Assembly: GCA_030141605.1 (NCBI GenBank)
Contig: JAQGDQ010000044.1
Coordinates: forward strand, 116,501 to 180,500
Source: Tubiluchus corallicola
Taxonomy: Eukaryota > Priapulida > Priapulimorpha > Priapulimorphida > Tubiluchidae
Direction: 5' to 3'
DNA length: 64,000 bases
The notes under the pieces were generated by a model. That model saw nothing but the letters and a program-made list of their open reading frames with translations, was not told the origin of the DNA and did no database searches. Position 1 is the first letter of the stretch. The number at the start of each line of letters is the position of its first letter. This document shows positions 46,731-57,887 of the stretch, one piece after another. Made by a program: the position numbers and the translations under genes.

Positions 46731-47409
46731 AAAATAGGTGAGTATTAAAATTTAGAGCCAATCAGAACGCGAATTCCATTCCAGTATGGTTAGTATATTT
46801 TAAATTTATAGGGGTGTTTTACTTTAACAAGACTCGAAATAACGTGCAGGCCGCATATTTGTGTCCTTGAATGAGTGAAAAGTTTGAAAGGGAAACAGAG
46901 GGAAGCTCAGCCCCGCAACACTAATATTAGAAATTTAGCCTCTGCTAGTAGCAGAGATTAAATAGGAAAAAGAAGAAACCTTCTCTTAAAAATTGTGTCC
47001 ATATTTCGCTCTCAAACATTCCAACGACTCTACAGCGTTCGTTATTCAGCGATATCAGAAAGCTGCTGACAAGTTTACTGTTATGTTTCGCAGCTAAAAA
47101 CTAGGCGCTATAGGTCCAACAAAAAGATGTGATTTCTAATGCAGCACAGCTTTTACTGAAAGAAGCCCGCGAGATGAGCTGTCATGTGTGTTTACTTAGA
47201 CCAACTGAAGCCAATCGTGTTCTGCAGCTACTGAGCTGCACTGAGAAGATGAGAGCTGATTTGTAAAGTTTAATGACGAGCGTAAGTTGACTTACGTTGT
47301 AGATAAGATACTAAACTGCGCGGCTTATGTTGTAGATAAGCTACAAGAATGCATGTCTGTAAAATAATCCGTCAGTGATTTATGACACTGATTTTTTACG
47401 AGCGCCGTA

Positions 47410-47535
47410 AGGCGCACACCTGTTGTTGCTATTGCCGTTGTCGGTGTCGTTGTCGATGTTGTTGTCGTTGTTGTCATTGTTGGTGTTGATGTTGTTGTTC
47501 TTGCTGTTCTGTTAGTGCTGCCATTGTTATTGTCA
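47410..47535. repeat. (GTTGTC)n/(GTT)n low-complexity tract
   Basis: Imperfect TTG/TCG trinucleotide repeats on the plus strand. The neighbouring 46900-47400 holds short codon-like stretches broken by stops (e.g. 47174-47272) but nothing assignable. Confidence 0.75.
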
Positions 47536-47959
47536 TTGCTAGTTTAAATGTAGGCCATGTTTTTAAAGACATGTAGCTCAAACTTCAAAACGAAACAACA
47601 GCAGAGAGAACCCACTTCAAACTGTAAGCATAGATTGTGCCGTTCAAGTAAATTCATTAAAATTTCACGCATTTCAATCAGTAATAACAGTTACAATTAA
47701 AATTTCAACCCTGATGACTGAGACAGACAAAACACTGCTTCCCTAGAGATGGTATAGCTGATTTCAGAGATAAGCGTGTATTATTCGCGACGTAATATTA
47801 ATTAATTTCATTAATAATTCACAGCAAGCAACTTCGTTAGGATTAATTGATCCAATGTAAACTAACAGCGACGTTTACGGCAACTGGGTAGTTTTGTAAT
47901 GACATCATTTTTCCAGACTTTATCAACTAAAGATTCCACAAATTGCGCTTTTCTGTCAG

Positions 47960-48191
47960 ATGACGCCCGAACAATGTCTGAAAAACGCCAGCGAATGGTC
48001 TTTGGAAAGTGCGGAAATTACGAGCAGACAAAAGGCGTTTGCGTGATTGTGCGATGATGAATGAGGGCTATCATACTCATATCTTTGACGAGTTTCGTAT
48101 GAACAATATGAACGCTAAAAAGCACCAGGACGTGATTAAACGCATCAATAGTGATGTAGAATTTGCACAAATGCACCGATATTGCATGTAG
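47960..48191 (+). pseudogene. Possible terminal exon or retrocopy fragment, coiled-coil-like
   Basis: A good acceptor (GCGCTTTTCTGTCAG) precedes 47960. One frame reads MTPEQCLKNASEWSLESAEI-TSRQKAFA and stops; shifting by one base it continues RLRDCAMMNEGYHTHIFDEF and ends IKRINSDVEFAQMHRYCM with TAG at 48189-48191. AATAAA follows at 48227. The heptad-like, charged pattern and the R-LR spacing recall the tektin coiled-coil, but the similarity is from memory and weak. The frameshift suggests a broken copy, or else the real frame uses another acceptor (e.g. at 47992). Confidence 0.3.
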
Positions 48192-48396
48192 GCTTTTAAA
48201 AATTTCTACCCTATATAAATAGTTTCAATAAAATGTTTTGTTTTCGAAATGAGGCGCGAGCCACAAGATCGTAGTATCATTAAGTTTTTCATGAGTTGGC
48301 TATTTCACTTTACTACAGGCAGGTAATTATGAAAAAGTGAACAAATGAACAATTATTGACATTTAATCAGTATATTCACTTCTTGTTCATTACTAT

Positions 48397-48723
48397 GCGT
48401 TCAGACTAGCGAATTTTCTGTCGCGAATTTTCTCTCTGACAGCAAATTCATAAATGAAAACTGCTTTCTGAGTTACTTTCGGCAAGTTAGTGCAAACTCT
48501 CCGTCAGTTGCTGCGAGTTGATTTACTGTGAGTCTAGCGTGAACGCCTCGGCGAGTTACTCTCGAACCTCTTCACAATGAATAGAGAAGGAAGTGTCAGC
48601 TTGCACTTACTGTAGGAGAGTAGCTCGCAGCAAGTTCGGCAATCAAAACACACTTACGAATAACTTAGCGAGGTATTTGGCGAGCTTACTTGCCCAGAAA
48701 ACTCGCTAGGTAGTCTGAAAGCG
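48397..48723. mobile_element. MITE with GCGTTCAGACTA ends
   Basis: The left end GCGTTCAGACTAGCGAATTT is matched by the reverse complement of the right end, GCTTTCAGACTACCTAGCGA, both continuing into TTTTCTG. TCATTACTAT (48387-48396) and TCATTAGTGT (48724-48733) flank it, 8 of 10 matching, as a decayed 8-10 bp target duplication. It is about 327 bp and non-coding. Superfamily (hAT or Mutator) is open. Confidence 0.7.
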
Positions 48724-48739
48724 TCATTAGTGTGGTTAC

Positions 48740-48916
48740 ATCACTAAGGCGAACATTTATTGTAATATTTATTCCAGGCTCTGACAATGGATAATTGTGA
48801 AAATGACGCAGAGGTCTACTTTTGAAGTCATTCGGGTCTAACTCATTTTCGAACTGTCTATCTAACGCCAATTCTGCAGAGTCCTTCGGCAAGAAACTAT
48901 ATGTTAGAGTAAACAT
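48740..48916 (-). CDS. Candidate coding exon, unassigned
   Basis: ATG at 48916 (minus strand) opens MFTLTYSFLPKDSAELALD, continues RQFENELDPNDFKSRP and ends GINITINVRLSD at a donor-like GTAACC. An in-frame stop lies just upstream, so this would be a first coding exon. The R-P followed by N-T-NVRLSD spacing recalls the first strands of Cys-loop channel extracellular domains, but there is no signal peptide and no second exon was found. The MITE at 48397-48723 lies immediately downstream. Confidence 0.22.
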
Positions 48917-49277
48917 TGTATCCAGTAAATTTTTTTAACTGCTAATTATATCATGACTGCGAATGCCAGAATGTTACTGTACTTTTACTGAATGTAATAG
49001 AATATTTTTTAAATTGTATTCAGCCAGATCTGACGCCTTTTTAAACTGAAGCTCACAAACGTAGGCGTAAGTTTTGGTTGCTTTAGCTAAATTTTTAGAG
49101 TTCTAATTTCAGTCACGAATCAGGACAAAAGTTACTGCTTATTTATCGCACATGTCCGACCTGTGAATTGTTCAAGAATTAGCAAGGTCGGCGAAGCGAG
49201 TATGCATCGCCCTTTCATAGGCACTAGAGATGCTTCTTTTTCATGTTCTTGCGAGACGGCCCACGACAGCTTCGCAT

Positions 49278-49410
49278 TGACAGTTGAATGTATATTAGTA
49301 AGTCAAAGTGCCAGTTAAGTTGCAAAAATCTGTGGTAAAAGCTTTTACGCAGCTGTAATGTCAGTCTTGAATTCTTAATCTGTGATTTCTGATCTCTGAG
49401 GGACTCGTCA
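49278..49410 (+). repeat. Dispersed repeat, copy 1 of 2
   Basis: The stretch from ACAGTTGAATGTATATTAGT to GAGGGACTCGT matches 51952-52093 in the same orientation at most positions, including GTTGCAAAAATCT, GCAGCTGTA and GAATTCTTAATCTG. Boundaries are not marked by inverted repeats. Family unknown. Confidence 0.75.
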
Positions 49411-50084
49411 GTGTGGGTTGCGGTCATGCAGAGGGAAGCTCGTTTAGCTGACGAGCGCTCTAGAGGTGATCGAAGCCTGGATGCATTTAACGTAAGGTGC
49501 AAACATGCAGATGTGTCAGACCTTCCATGACTGTAGATCTTATCTAAGGAATTCTTACTTATGGTGTGAGGGTATTCATATATATATAAACTTTATTTAT
49601 TTTAAGTGGCTTGGCATACAGCAGTATTACTGATCGGAGTTTTTTCACTGTGCAAGAATACATTTTAGTTGAGAACAGATATATACAACTAGTTATCAAG
49701 AATACAGTTTCATAAATAGTTAAAAAACACAAGAGATTCATTAGTTAACACTTAAAATTAAATATACAAAGCCCACAGAGTAGAGAAGCGATACAAAAAA
49801 CAATTCTCAATGTACAACATCCTATTAGTTATACAAAAGTGTGGTTCTTTGATAACTGCTGTTTAATTCAAAATTCAAGATAATTCAAGTTACAAATCAA
49901 TATACAATTACAATTACGCGTACAATCAATTAGCAAACCGTTTAGTTGACTTTATGCAGTTCTGCAGCAATGTGAAGAGATCTATAAATACTAGTAGGTA
50001 TGGGTATATCGAAAGAGGGCTTTAGTGACTTCACTGTAAGGTACTTTGATTCGAATGTAATTTAGATTATGAGTCCTTGTTGAA

Positions 50085-50335
50085 TTCGATTCAGTAATCT
50101 CAATCCAACCCAGTTTGATTTTATTCCATCCAATATCACCAAATCCAATCCGTTCTCATCTACTTTGTTTCCATCAGCCAAATTCGGTTCAAAGTAGCTT
50201 ACTCCACCATTACGATCCAGTCCATTACAGTCAAGCGCATTCTACTCCGGTCCAATCCAGTCCAGTCCAGTACAGCTCTAGGGTTGTCCAGTGTGACTCG
50301 GTCCAATCGGTTTAATTCTGTTCAAACAGACCTCG
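50085..50335. repeat. Degenerate (CCAAT/CCAGT)n pentanucleotide tract
   Basis: Imperfect TCCAATCCAGTCCAGT units with drift. The apparent ORF over it (50115-50315) follows the repeat. An AAAT/AACA-rich stretch follows at 50450-50590. Confidence 0.7.
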
Positions 50336-50599
50336 GAAAAACGGAGGAGTTTGGCTTGACAACAGTAACGAAAATAAGAGAAAAATCGACGATGGGTCAG
50401 CGTCCTATTTGTTTAGAAACGCGCCGATTAATTTCCTATAGAAACAAAAACATAATAAGTAAATAAATATAAATAAATGTAATTATAAAATTTATTAAAT
50501 GGTGTAAATCAATTATTAAACTTACTAAACAAAGAAGTAATAAATCAATGAATGAATAAACAAACAAACAAGCAAATAAATAAATATGAGTAGAAGTAA

Positions 50600-51631
50600 T
50601 TATAAAGTTTATCAAATGGTGATTTCTTCCCAGCTTAAAGACTGAGGAATTATTTGTGGACTTATTGTTGTCTAAATTACATTTTTCTAGTAATAGAAGT
50701 TTGCTTAGTATTCTAGAATACGAATATTTCCCTAGAGACTGATATTCTTATTATTTACATAATTGACAATCCATATGCGATGCGCAGGCATGACAAATAG
50801 ATATTCTACATTGTAATAAGCCATGTAGATTTCAATAATCTTATTCCTCCATTAAAGGCAGAATGCCGTCCCTAAATATTGAGCTTCAGATATTGCAGGA
50901 TATCAGTGGTGAAAAATGCGTGCAAGGATTTTAAATTCATGCTGCTGGCATTGGGTTCAGCTACATGTGCTTAAATTGCGTTTGCCTTTTTAGAAGATTG
51001 ACCGTTGAACACCGTTTGCCTTAGCCGTCGTTTTTTCGTGTATCAGAATTTTCAGATACAGGAATGCCACTGTTGTGTCATATATTTTTCAAGGTATTGC
51101 TTCCACATTATAGTGTTCCTAATGTCCGTCATGCAAAACTTATTAAGATTACAATTTAATGTCTTGAACTAAACAGTATCTTTATTAAACACTAAAAAAC
51201 GAAACGACAATAAAAGCTTTCACATTATCACAGCCATGTCGTTCTGCTTCACAACACTAAACTACTCGCTGATGCCACTCAGACAACAATGCTGCACGTG
51301 CTGCCATCTACTAATAACAATGCATACCTTACACACATGAAACTCTTTGACATCGATTATTAGTTTGGACAATGTGAGACGGGTGCCAATGGCTGGTTTG
51401 CTTTTCTCACGCCACCATGGTTGATTCTCATCACAGATGTTTCAATAATTTGACTATTGAATCCCAGCCATTTTTGTGTCTTCTTTTTCATTTTAAGCGA
51501 TTAAACGTTTGTCAGATTATCTGCAGAAAATTATTCCGCACTTCAAAGACGTAGGTAAACTTGTACAATTTTTCCTAAATTTTAGTAAACCATAAATATT
51601 CGAATTTTAACTTTTTTTCTTACCAGGCCTA
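50600..51631. other. Intergenic, no gene seen
   Basis: No repeat boundary or coding segment is supported. Confidence 0.35.
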
Positions 51632-51885
51632 CATAGGCGTGCGGACCGAATCACCAGCGAGAGGAGCTGAGCCACTTTTGCCTGAAAAGTTCAGAATTAA
51701 CTTCGAGCCGGGAATCGTCTCATCCCTTGATAAAAAATCCCCTTTCGAGATTTCCTTTTATGAAAAATGTTGTTTTGTTTTTTCATCATTTGGCCGGTGC
51801 CCGAAACATTTTTTAATGATTGCCCGAATCGGGGGGGGGGGTACTGCAGTCCCTACCTCCCCGTCCCCCGGCTCGTACGCCTACG
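51632..51885 (-). mobile_element. MITE with TAGGCGTACG ends, copy 2
   Basis: In reverse orientation it repeats copy 1 (37392-37700): CGTAGGCGTACGAGCC at its right end, GGGCACCGGCCAAAT near 51794, AAAGGAAATCTCGAAA near 51742, and CATAGGCGTGCGG at its left end. A G-run of ten (51831-51840) is a local feature. Flanks CAGGCCTA and CAGCCTAT may be a decayed target duplication. Confidence 0.75.
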
Positions 51886-51951
51886 CAGCCTATATCCTAA
51901 TAGCGTTTGTTTTTCTGTTTATTTGTACACTTGCTATGTTTGTTTGTTACA

Positions 51952-52093
51952 GTTGACAGTTGGTGTATATTAGTAGGTCAAAATGCCAGTTTAGTTGCAA
52001 AAATCTTTGGTAAGAGGCTAAAAGTTCTTAGGCAGCTGTAGTGTCAATCTAGAATTCTTAATCTGCGATTTCTGATCTTTTAGGGATTCGTGA
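51952..52093 (+). repeat. Dispersed repeat, copy 2 of 2
   Basis: Partner of 49278-49410. It begins directly after the T-rich stretch that follows MITE copy 2 (51632-51885) and ends at GGGATTCGTGA. Confidence 0.75.
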
Positions 52094-53150
52094 CTCTTCT
52101 GTATGGAATTGAATAAATTATTAAAGAATTAAGAAGTAGCTATTTATGTAAGTTGTTGTTCAAATAGCTAGCTGGATAGCTAATTAGTTAGTGAATTAAG
52201 TATGTATTTAATTGATTTATTGATTACGTTATTCATTTTAATTAATTAATTGGTTGCATTCGATTTAATTTAAGGTAGTCCTGCTCTATAACTTCTGAAT
52301 TTTTTGTTTGTTTTTGATACAGAAATTATGGTTAGTCATACTGTGCAGTTTAACGAATGTTTTTTGCGATTGGCTGACATCTGACTGAATTTCATTAGCT
52401 GTGCATATTTGTATACCTACTGTATTGATCATAAATGGCCAGTCTGGAAAATCATCTAAATTGCGTTTATTCGGTTTACAAATGTATTGCCGTAGTCATA
52501 TTGTAGCGTAATATTTCGTAATTGCCCATTCACTTGAACTGTAGCAGCTTTCGCCGTAAGCAACAATAACTAGCTCACCTGACAAAACAAACTTTACCAT
52601 TTTTGTTGATTGTTCCGAAACTGACGAAACTGCAGGTTGCTGTTTTGGATAACTCCTAAAACTTCACCACTTTGAGTGGTTATTTACCGTCCATTTTCGG
52701 GGGAATTATGTGTGAGTGATTGAAACTGACTTGCTCTACTTTCAGAAAACTCCTAAAACTTCATCACTTAGTTGAGTAATCGTTTAACATCCCGAACCCC
52801 ATATTTTGGTGATTACAATGAGCCATTTTTGAAGGACACGAAACTTCAAATTATAGTACTTCAAAGCTTTAAATATGATATAATGTTTCTGCAATAATTC
52901 TTGGTTTCAAATAAGCCGACCGGTGTATTTCTGTTCAAATTAGATAATTGCCCTTCGTGTCAGTGAAACAAAATGTGTTCTTAAACTTCTCAACACGATG
53001 GAAAATAGTCTGAAAACGGCTACTAGACCGGATGAACTATTTCTGGCTCTGTAAGCATTCTTCATCCTTCGTCTACCGGTGCATTTGTAATTACACGTTG
53101 ACTTTTAATAAACAATTTAATAATGACAGCAAAATAAATCAAAATGCCCA
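52094..53150. other. Intergenic, no gene seen
   Basis: AT-rich with TTAATT-type low complexity (52180-52270). A phrase AACTCCTAAAACTTCA-CACTT occurs twice (near 52650 and 52750). Confidence 0.35.
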
Positions 53151-53275
53151 TTAAGTCTGAAAAAATTCTTTATTTTTCTCAGAAGCTTTCGTTCCTCGCG
53201 GACTTCATCAGCCGACATGATATAGCTAACCTCTTTCAACATATTGAGAAAAATAAAGAATTTTTTCAGACTTAA
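53151..53275 (-). mobile_element. 31-bp perfect inverted repeat around a hammerhead-like core
   Basis: The arms 53151-53181 and 53245-53275 are exact reverse complements over 31 bp. In the 63-bp loop the minus strand reads CTGATGA (53211-53205), AGTCC-GCGA-GGAAC, then GAAA (53190-53187): the conserved core of a hammerhead ribozyme, with one extra A on each side of stem II. GAAA is followed by GCTTC, which can pair (with G-U pairs) with GAGGT earlier in the loop, giving a possible stem III that stacks near the 31-bp arms. A matching stem I is not evident. Relation to Penelope-like retroelements is inferred from the motif. Confidence 0.6.
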
Positions 53276-53310
53276 TAATAATTTTGACTTCTTTTTTAGT
53301 TATTACTATA

Positions 53311-53526
53311 AGAATATGAATATGAATATGAATATGAATATGAATGTGAATGTGAATATGAATATGAATACGAATATGAATACGAATATGAATAGGAATA
53401 GGAATATGAATATGAATATGAACATGAACATGAACATGAACATGAACATGAACATGAATATGAATATGGACATAAATATGAACAAGAATAAGAATATGAA
53501 TAAGAATAAGAATATAAATAAGAATT
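53311..53526. repeat. (ATGAAT)n hexanucleotide array
   Basis: Runs of GAATAT/GAACAT/GAATAA units in successive blocks. The apparent Met/Asn-rich ORF (53244-53588) is an artefact of the period. Confidence 0.95.
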
Positions 53527-53529
53527 TAT

Positions 53530-54178
53530 TTTTACACAGATACATTGTAAATAGTTTTAAAAGCTATTATTTCCAGAATGGTTCATAATTGTTAGTAGGT
53601 AATGTTAGTAGGTGGCCCATGGCAAGTCTTGGAAGAACACTATCTTATTTTCAATCTAATTACTAAGTATGATTAAGTAAGAGAATTAATAATGATCCCA
53701 TGCAACTGATAATCTATTCATCAAAACGCCTGCCCCCATTCTGCCTTTATGCTGCTCTTGTTTGCTTAATGTTACAATAACAATTTACGCACTCGCAAAA
53801 CTGCAATGCCAGTCATCACACGGTAATAAATTAACATTCTATGATACTGTCAGCACCACACGCAGCCATGATAATTTGCTCTCAACTGTTGACACATTTT
53901 TCTTTCATAATAACGTGCTTGGCATTGTTGGGCAGCCCCACTTGTGATAAAGTGTTGAATAGTGAAGCCCTGGCTTACATGTAATGACCCGCATTTTTCC
54001 ATGCCATGGCTTCATTTTCTGGCTAGATTGGCAGTTGTGGACCGAGACATCAACAGCAGCTTGGATACTAAGAAAGATGTTACATGTAGTTGATAAAGTT
54101 CATTGCTTCACGCCAAACAAAACTGCAGTATTTAAAAAACGGCGGGAGCTTTTAACATGCTTATGAAATTTCAAGGCT
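53530..54178. other. Intergenic, no gene seen
   Basis: Two short frames (53762-53947, 53984-54166) lack splice context or recognisable motifs. Confidence 0.35.
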
Positions 54179-54180
54179 AA

Positions 54181-54278
54181 AGTTTACAATTCCCCACACA
54201 CAAGATATTAGTTCGTGAAGCGGATTAAGATTAGGGTTAGGATTATGGTATTTAAATTGTGGGGGGAATTGTAAACGC
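54181..54278. repeat. 98-bp fold-back with telomere-like TTAGGGTTAG inside
   Basis: AGTTTACAATTCCCCACACA at the left pairs with the right arm ending GGGGGAATTGTAAACGCT. The loop contains ATTAAGATTAGGGTTAGGAT (54225-54244). The arms and the loop together look like a very small MITE, not a telomere remnant. Confidence 0.6.
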
Positions 54279-54597
54279 TTTCCAATTTCTGATTATTCAG
54301 CTCGGAAAGTGCTTACCCTATATAAAAAATCCACCTTCAATATGAGCATTTGTGACAAAAATCGATAATATATCAAAACAAGTATAGCCGTACATCTTAG
54401 CTAAGACAACTTTGATATGGCTGCTATATTGATGTCAGAAAATCAATAACTGGCTAACTTGCGTAACTTCCTGCACAAACGTGGCCGAAAACCTCGACCA
54501 GACACTCAGCATGGCCACTTGCCAGAAAACCAATAACTTTTCAACATAATCATGGCCATCATTGTGCACCACGCTCGTGCACAAATGTCATTCAGAT

Positions 54598-54735
<138 letters not shown>

Positions 54736-54919
54736 CGTTTTTCTTTTTTATCTTGTCTTGTTTTTTCCGAATGCCTTAATTTGTTTGGTAGTAGTTCAGA
54801 AACTGAACCCGTGTGTTCACCTATTTGCTTGTTTTTCATACATATTTTAATTACTAATGCATTCGCTTTTTGTACGTTTTATAGTCATTCGTTTATTCGG
54901 CCGTTAATTTAGTTATACA

Positions 54920-55255
54920 TTCAACCATTCACCCATCTGTTCATCCATCCATCTGTCCATCCATCCATCCATCCATCCATCCATCCATCCATCCATCCAT
55001 CCATCCATCCATCCATCCGACCGTCCGTCCGTCCGACCGTCCGTCCGTCCATCTATCCATCCATCCAGCCATCCATCCGTCCATCCAACCATCCATCCAT
55101 CCATCCATCCATCCATCCATCCATCCATCCATCCATCCATCCATCCATCCATCCATCCATCCATCCATTCATCCATCCATCCGACCGTCCGTTCGCCCGT
55201 ACATCCATCCGTCCATCCATCCAGCCATCCATCCGTCCATCCAACCATCCAATCA
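54920..55255. repeat. (CCAT)n/(CCGT)n tetranucleotide array
   Basis: Long pure CCAT blocks (54945-55018, 55088-55166) alternate with CCGT/CCGA blocks. The segment CCATCCAGCCATCCATCCGT occurs at both 55060 and 55218, showing internal segment duplication. Trp/Met/Asp/Gly-rich frames on the minus strand are artefacts. Confidence 0.96.
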
Positions 55256-57563
55256 CATAATCACTTGTTCTCAGCAAACCACAACCACGAATTTAGCTAT
55301 TATTGGGTGATATTATTGGGTGATATCATCAGCTGGCTTTCAACAGAATGATGGTTTTCAACATTCATCTAACTAGAAGTGCGTTTCTAAAGTCTTGTGT
55401 AACAGGCTCATACCTTTGTCCTTGAATGTTGTGCTACTGATGCCCTTTTCCCCGTATTTTCCCAGAATTGCAAAACTCACTTAATGAATCACCCACCTAC
55501 TAACCTTGCTAACCTGGCACAGAGGGACTGTATTTATTAAATAAGGATGCCCATTTCTAAGTTAAAGGCTTTTAGAATCCTATAAATTGCTTAATACATC
55601 TTAAAATGAATTGACTATGGTCTGTTTAACTCAATCATCAGTCGATTATATCATGTGGCATGCATTAACTCTGCATGCAAAGACACATGAGATAGATCCC
55701 ATTCAATAATTTAATTCGGCAATTGTGTATGAGACAGCCTTGCCCTTCACTTACTATGAAAGTAATGTTGTTTAGGATTTTTACTGTTTTTGTTATCAGA
55801 TTTCTAATAATTTCACGTGGGAGAGGAAAGTAACACCTTCTGAGATGTCATGATTCGGCCAGAGTTTACACGGATTCATTATGTATTGTATGCAGTAAGA
55901 TGTATGTGGGCGGAGCTACATGGCGGAGTAAATTGTGAATAGGAAATTTTAAATGAAGTGAGTGGAAAGGATACAACTTTCCTTATTGTTTAGAGCAAGT
56001 CCGTAATGCTCTATTTAATTAAGCAGAAACCACATTTTAAACACTCACAACTGAGGATGATATTAGACAGGTTTGAAACGTTTTGTGATTTTATTTTAAT
56101 AATATGAACATGTTTTATGCAATCGGTCTGTGCTTGAATTTTTTTATTATTACTGATGTTTCCGAAGACAAATCTGTTGCTGCTAAAATATTTGGCTACT
56201 TGGAGTCTCCTTAATAAAAATTGTCATTTTACAAACATTAATATCATCACGATATGCACTTTATAGTTTCATGAACAACACAAATTTCTTTTAACAATTT
56301 ACACTATTTCTGTGTTATTCTACTTTCACTGGAGTATTCTCACTGCAATCAATTTTCAGGTTTTGCAATTTACTCTCTGATAATGACGTGACCAGGATAT
56401 TTCAGTATAACAGTGCAGGCCTTGATGGAATAAGTTTGAATGAAGCACGAGGCCTAGTATTACGCACTCACACTGCATAAGTCTTTTCACAGTTTCGTTG
56501 TGTACACACGCAGTTGCCGTAGGACAAAGGTTAAGTGAACAACAACAACCACGTGACATGTGGGTAAAGCAAAGCCGATTACCGCATCAGTTCAGTAACT
56601 TCAGTTGTTTTACATGGACTTTACTTAATTATGCATTAGTCTATGCGATGTAGAGTGATTTACTAGCATAGAAAAATGAAAAAAATGAACTAGGTAAGGT
56701 TCTAGCTAGCTGTTAAAACTGTTACATATATGACAATAGCATGGGCTGCGAGGCATTGTCGTAGTCAAGCGTACATAAATGTGTTGTCTGGTTCACTTAA
56801 CCTTAGACCTTTTCACGATCATCACCTTTCGCTGGAACTGTGAGAAGGCTTATTCATATAGAAGCTTGCACTTATTGAAATAATTAATATACGTCACACA
56901 ATTGGCAGCGTAAACCAACAATTGATTATTTAAGCTCGAATAAAAATAAAAATGCCTTATACCATATCTTAAGAATAATTATCCCTTTATAAAAATTCGC
57001 TATACCAACTAAATACTAGTACATGAATTTGCGAAGACAACCCAGCCTGCTTCGTACATTATAATCGAACTTCATCATTTTATAGACATATGTGGAACAT
57101 TGTTAACTTTACCCTTATGATATGAATCGTTTCAGAAGATTAGTAGCCCAGGTACTAATAACACGAGTTTATTGTTTGCTTTGCATACTAATAAAGGTAC
57201 AGTCAACAGAAACCACGTAATTTTAATTATTTGATACGCTACCATTACAGGCTGTCTGTTATCTTAGGTCAGATAAAACACAAAAAGCAGTAGCGATCTG
57301 AAACAGTTAAATAAATTATACGCTGCAAGTTGTTGCGCAATTTTCAGATACGTGTTCAGAACGTGGAAAGCAAACGAACCGTCGAAAAATCTGAGTCTTT
57401 TTTCCCTGAAGAAAGAGGAGAATTTTAGTGGTTATTAGGACCACTTCGCGTAACTACAATACTGCTACACTGTTTTTTTGTTAGCCAAGAAGGACAACAT
57501 CATTTTATTTAATTATTAGACACTGTTATGACGATAACGTAAGATTAAATGAAATGATAAATA
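55256..57563. other. Intergenic, no supported gene
   Basis: A Cys-rich minus-strand frame (56559-56356) has no signal peptide, splice context or recognised pattern. Nothing else is seen. Confidence 0.35.
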
Positions 57564-57887
57564 GCTGTATGTTACTTTGCAAACATATCAATTTCGTTAA
57601 ACGAATAGCATGATTTATTTGAATTGTAAGCAGTAAATTTAGTTCAGTTTTTTGCTGACCATGTTTACTTTAGTAATGTTAAGATAAATACATATCTATA
57701 ATAATAATCAATATATATATAATCAATATAATCAGTATATCAATAGCAATAACATACATAAAGACCTGTATGCTACTTTGCAAACGTATCAGTTTCGTTA
57801 AACGAGTAGCTTGGTATATTAGAATTGTAAGCAATAAATTTGCCCAGCTTTTTGCTGACCATATTCACTTTAGTAATGTTAGGAGCC
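57564..57887 (+). repeat. Direct duplication of about 125 bp
   Basis: 57564-57690 and 57763-57887 share CTGTATG-TACTTTGCAAAC, TTTCGTTAAACGA and TTTTTGCTGACCAT and most of the bases between. They are 199 bp apart, with an (ATAATC)-type simple repeat between them. The second copy opens two overlapping frames (to 58000 and 58040), the latter reading DWQSAERLIESCNLVLRNIG near its end. The first copy lacks these, so coding is doubtful. Confidence 0.75.

Noticed and set aside
54225-54244. Interstitial telomere repeat
   Set aside because: Only about two TTAGGG-like units, enclosed by inverted arms; better explained as part of a small fold-back element.
56356-56559. Cys-rich minus-strand frame
   Set aside because: The cysteines are spread without a known pattern, there is no signal peptide, and neither splice nor poly(A) context supports a gene.
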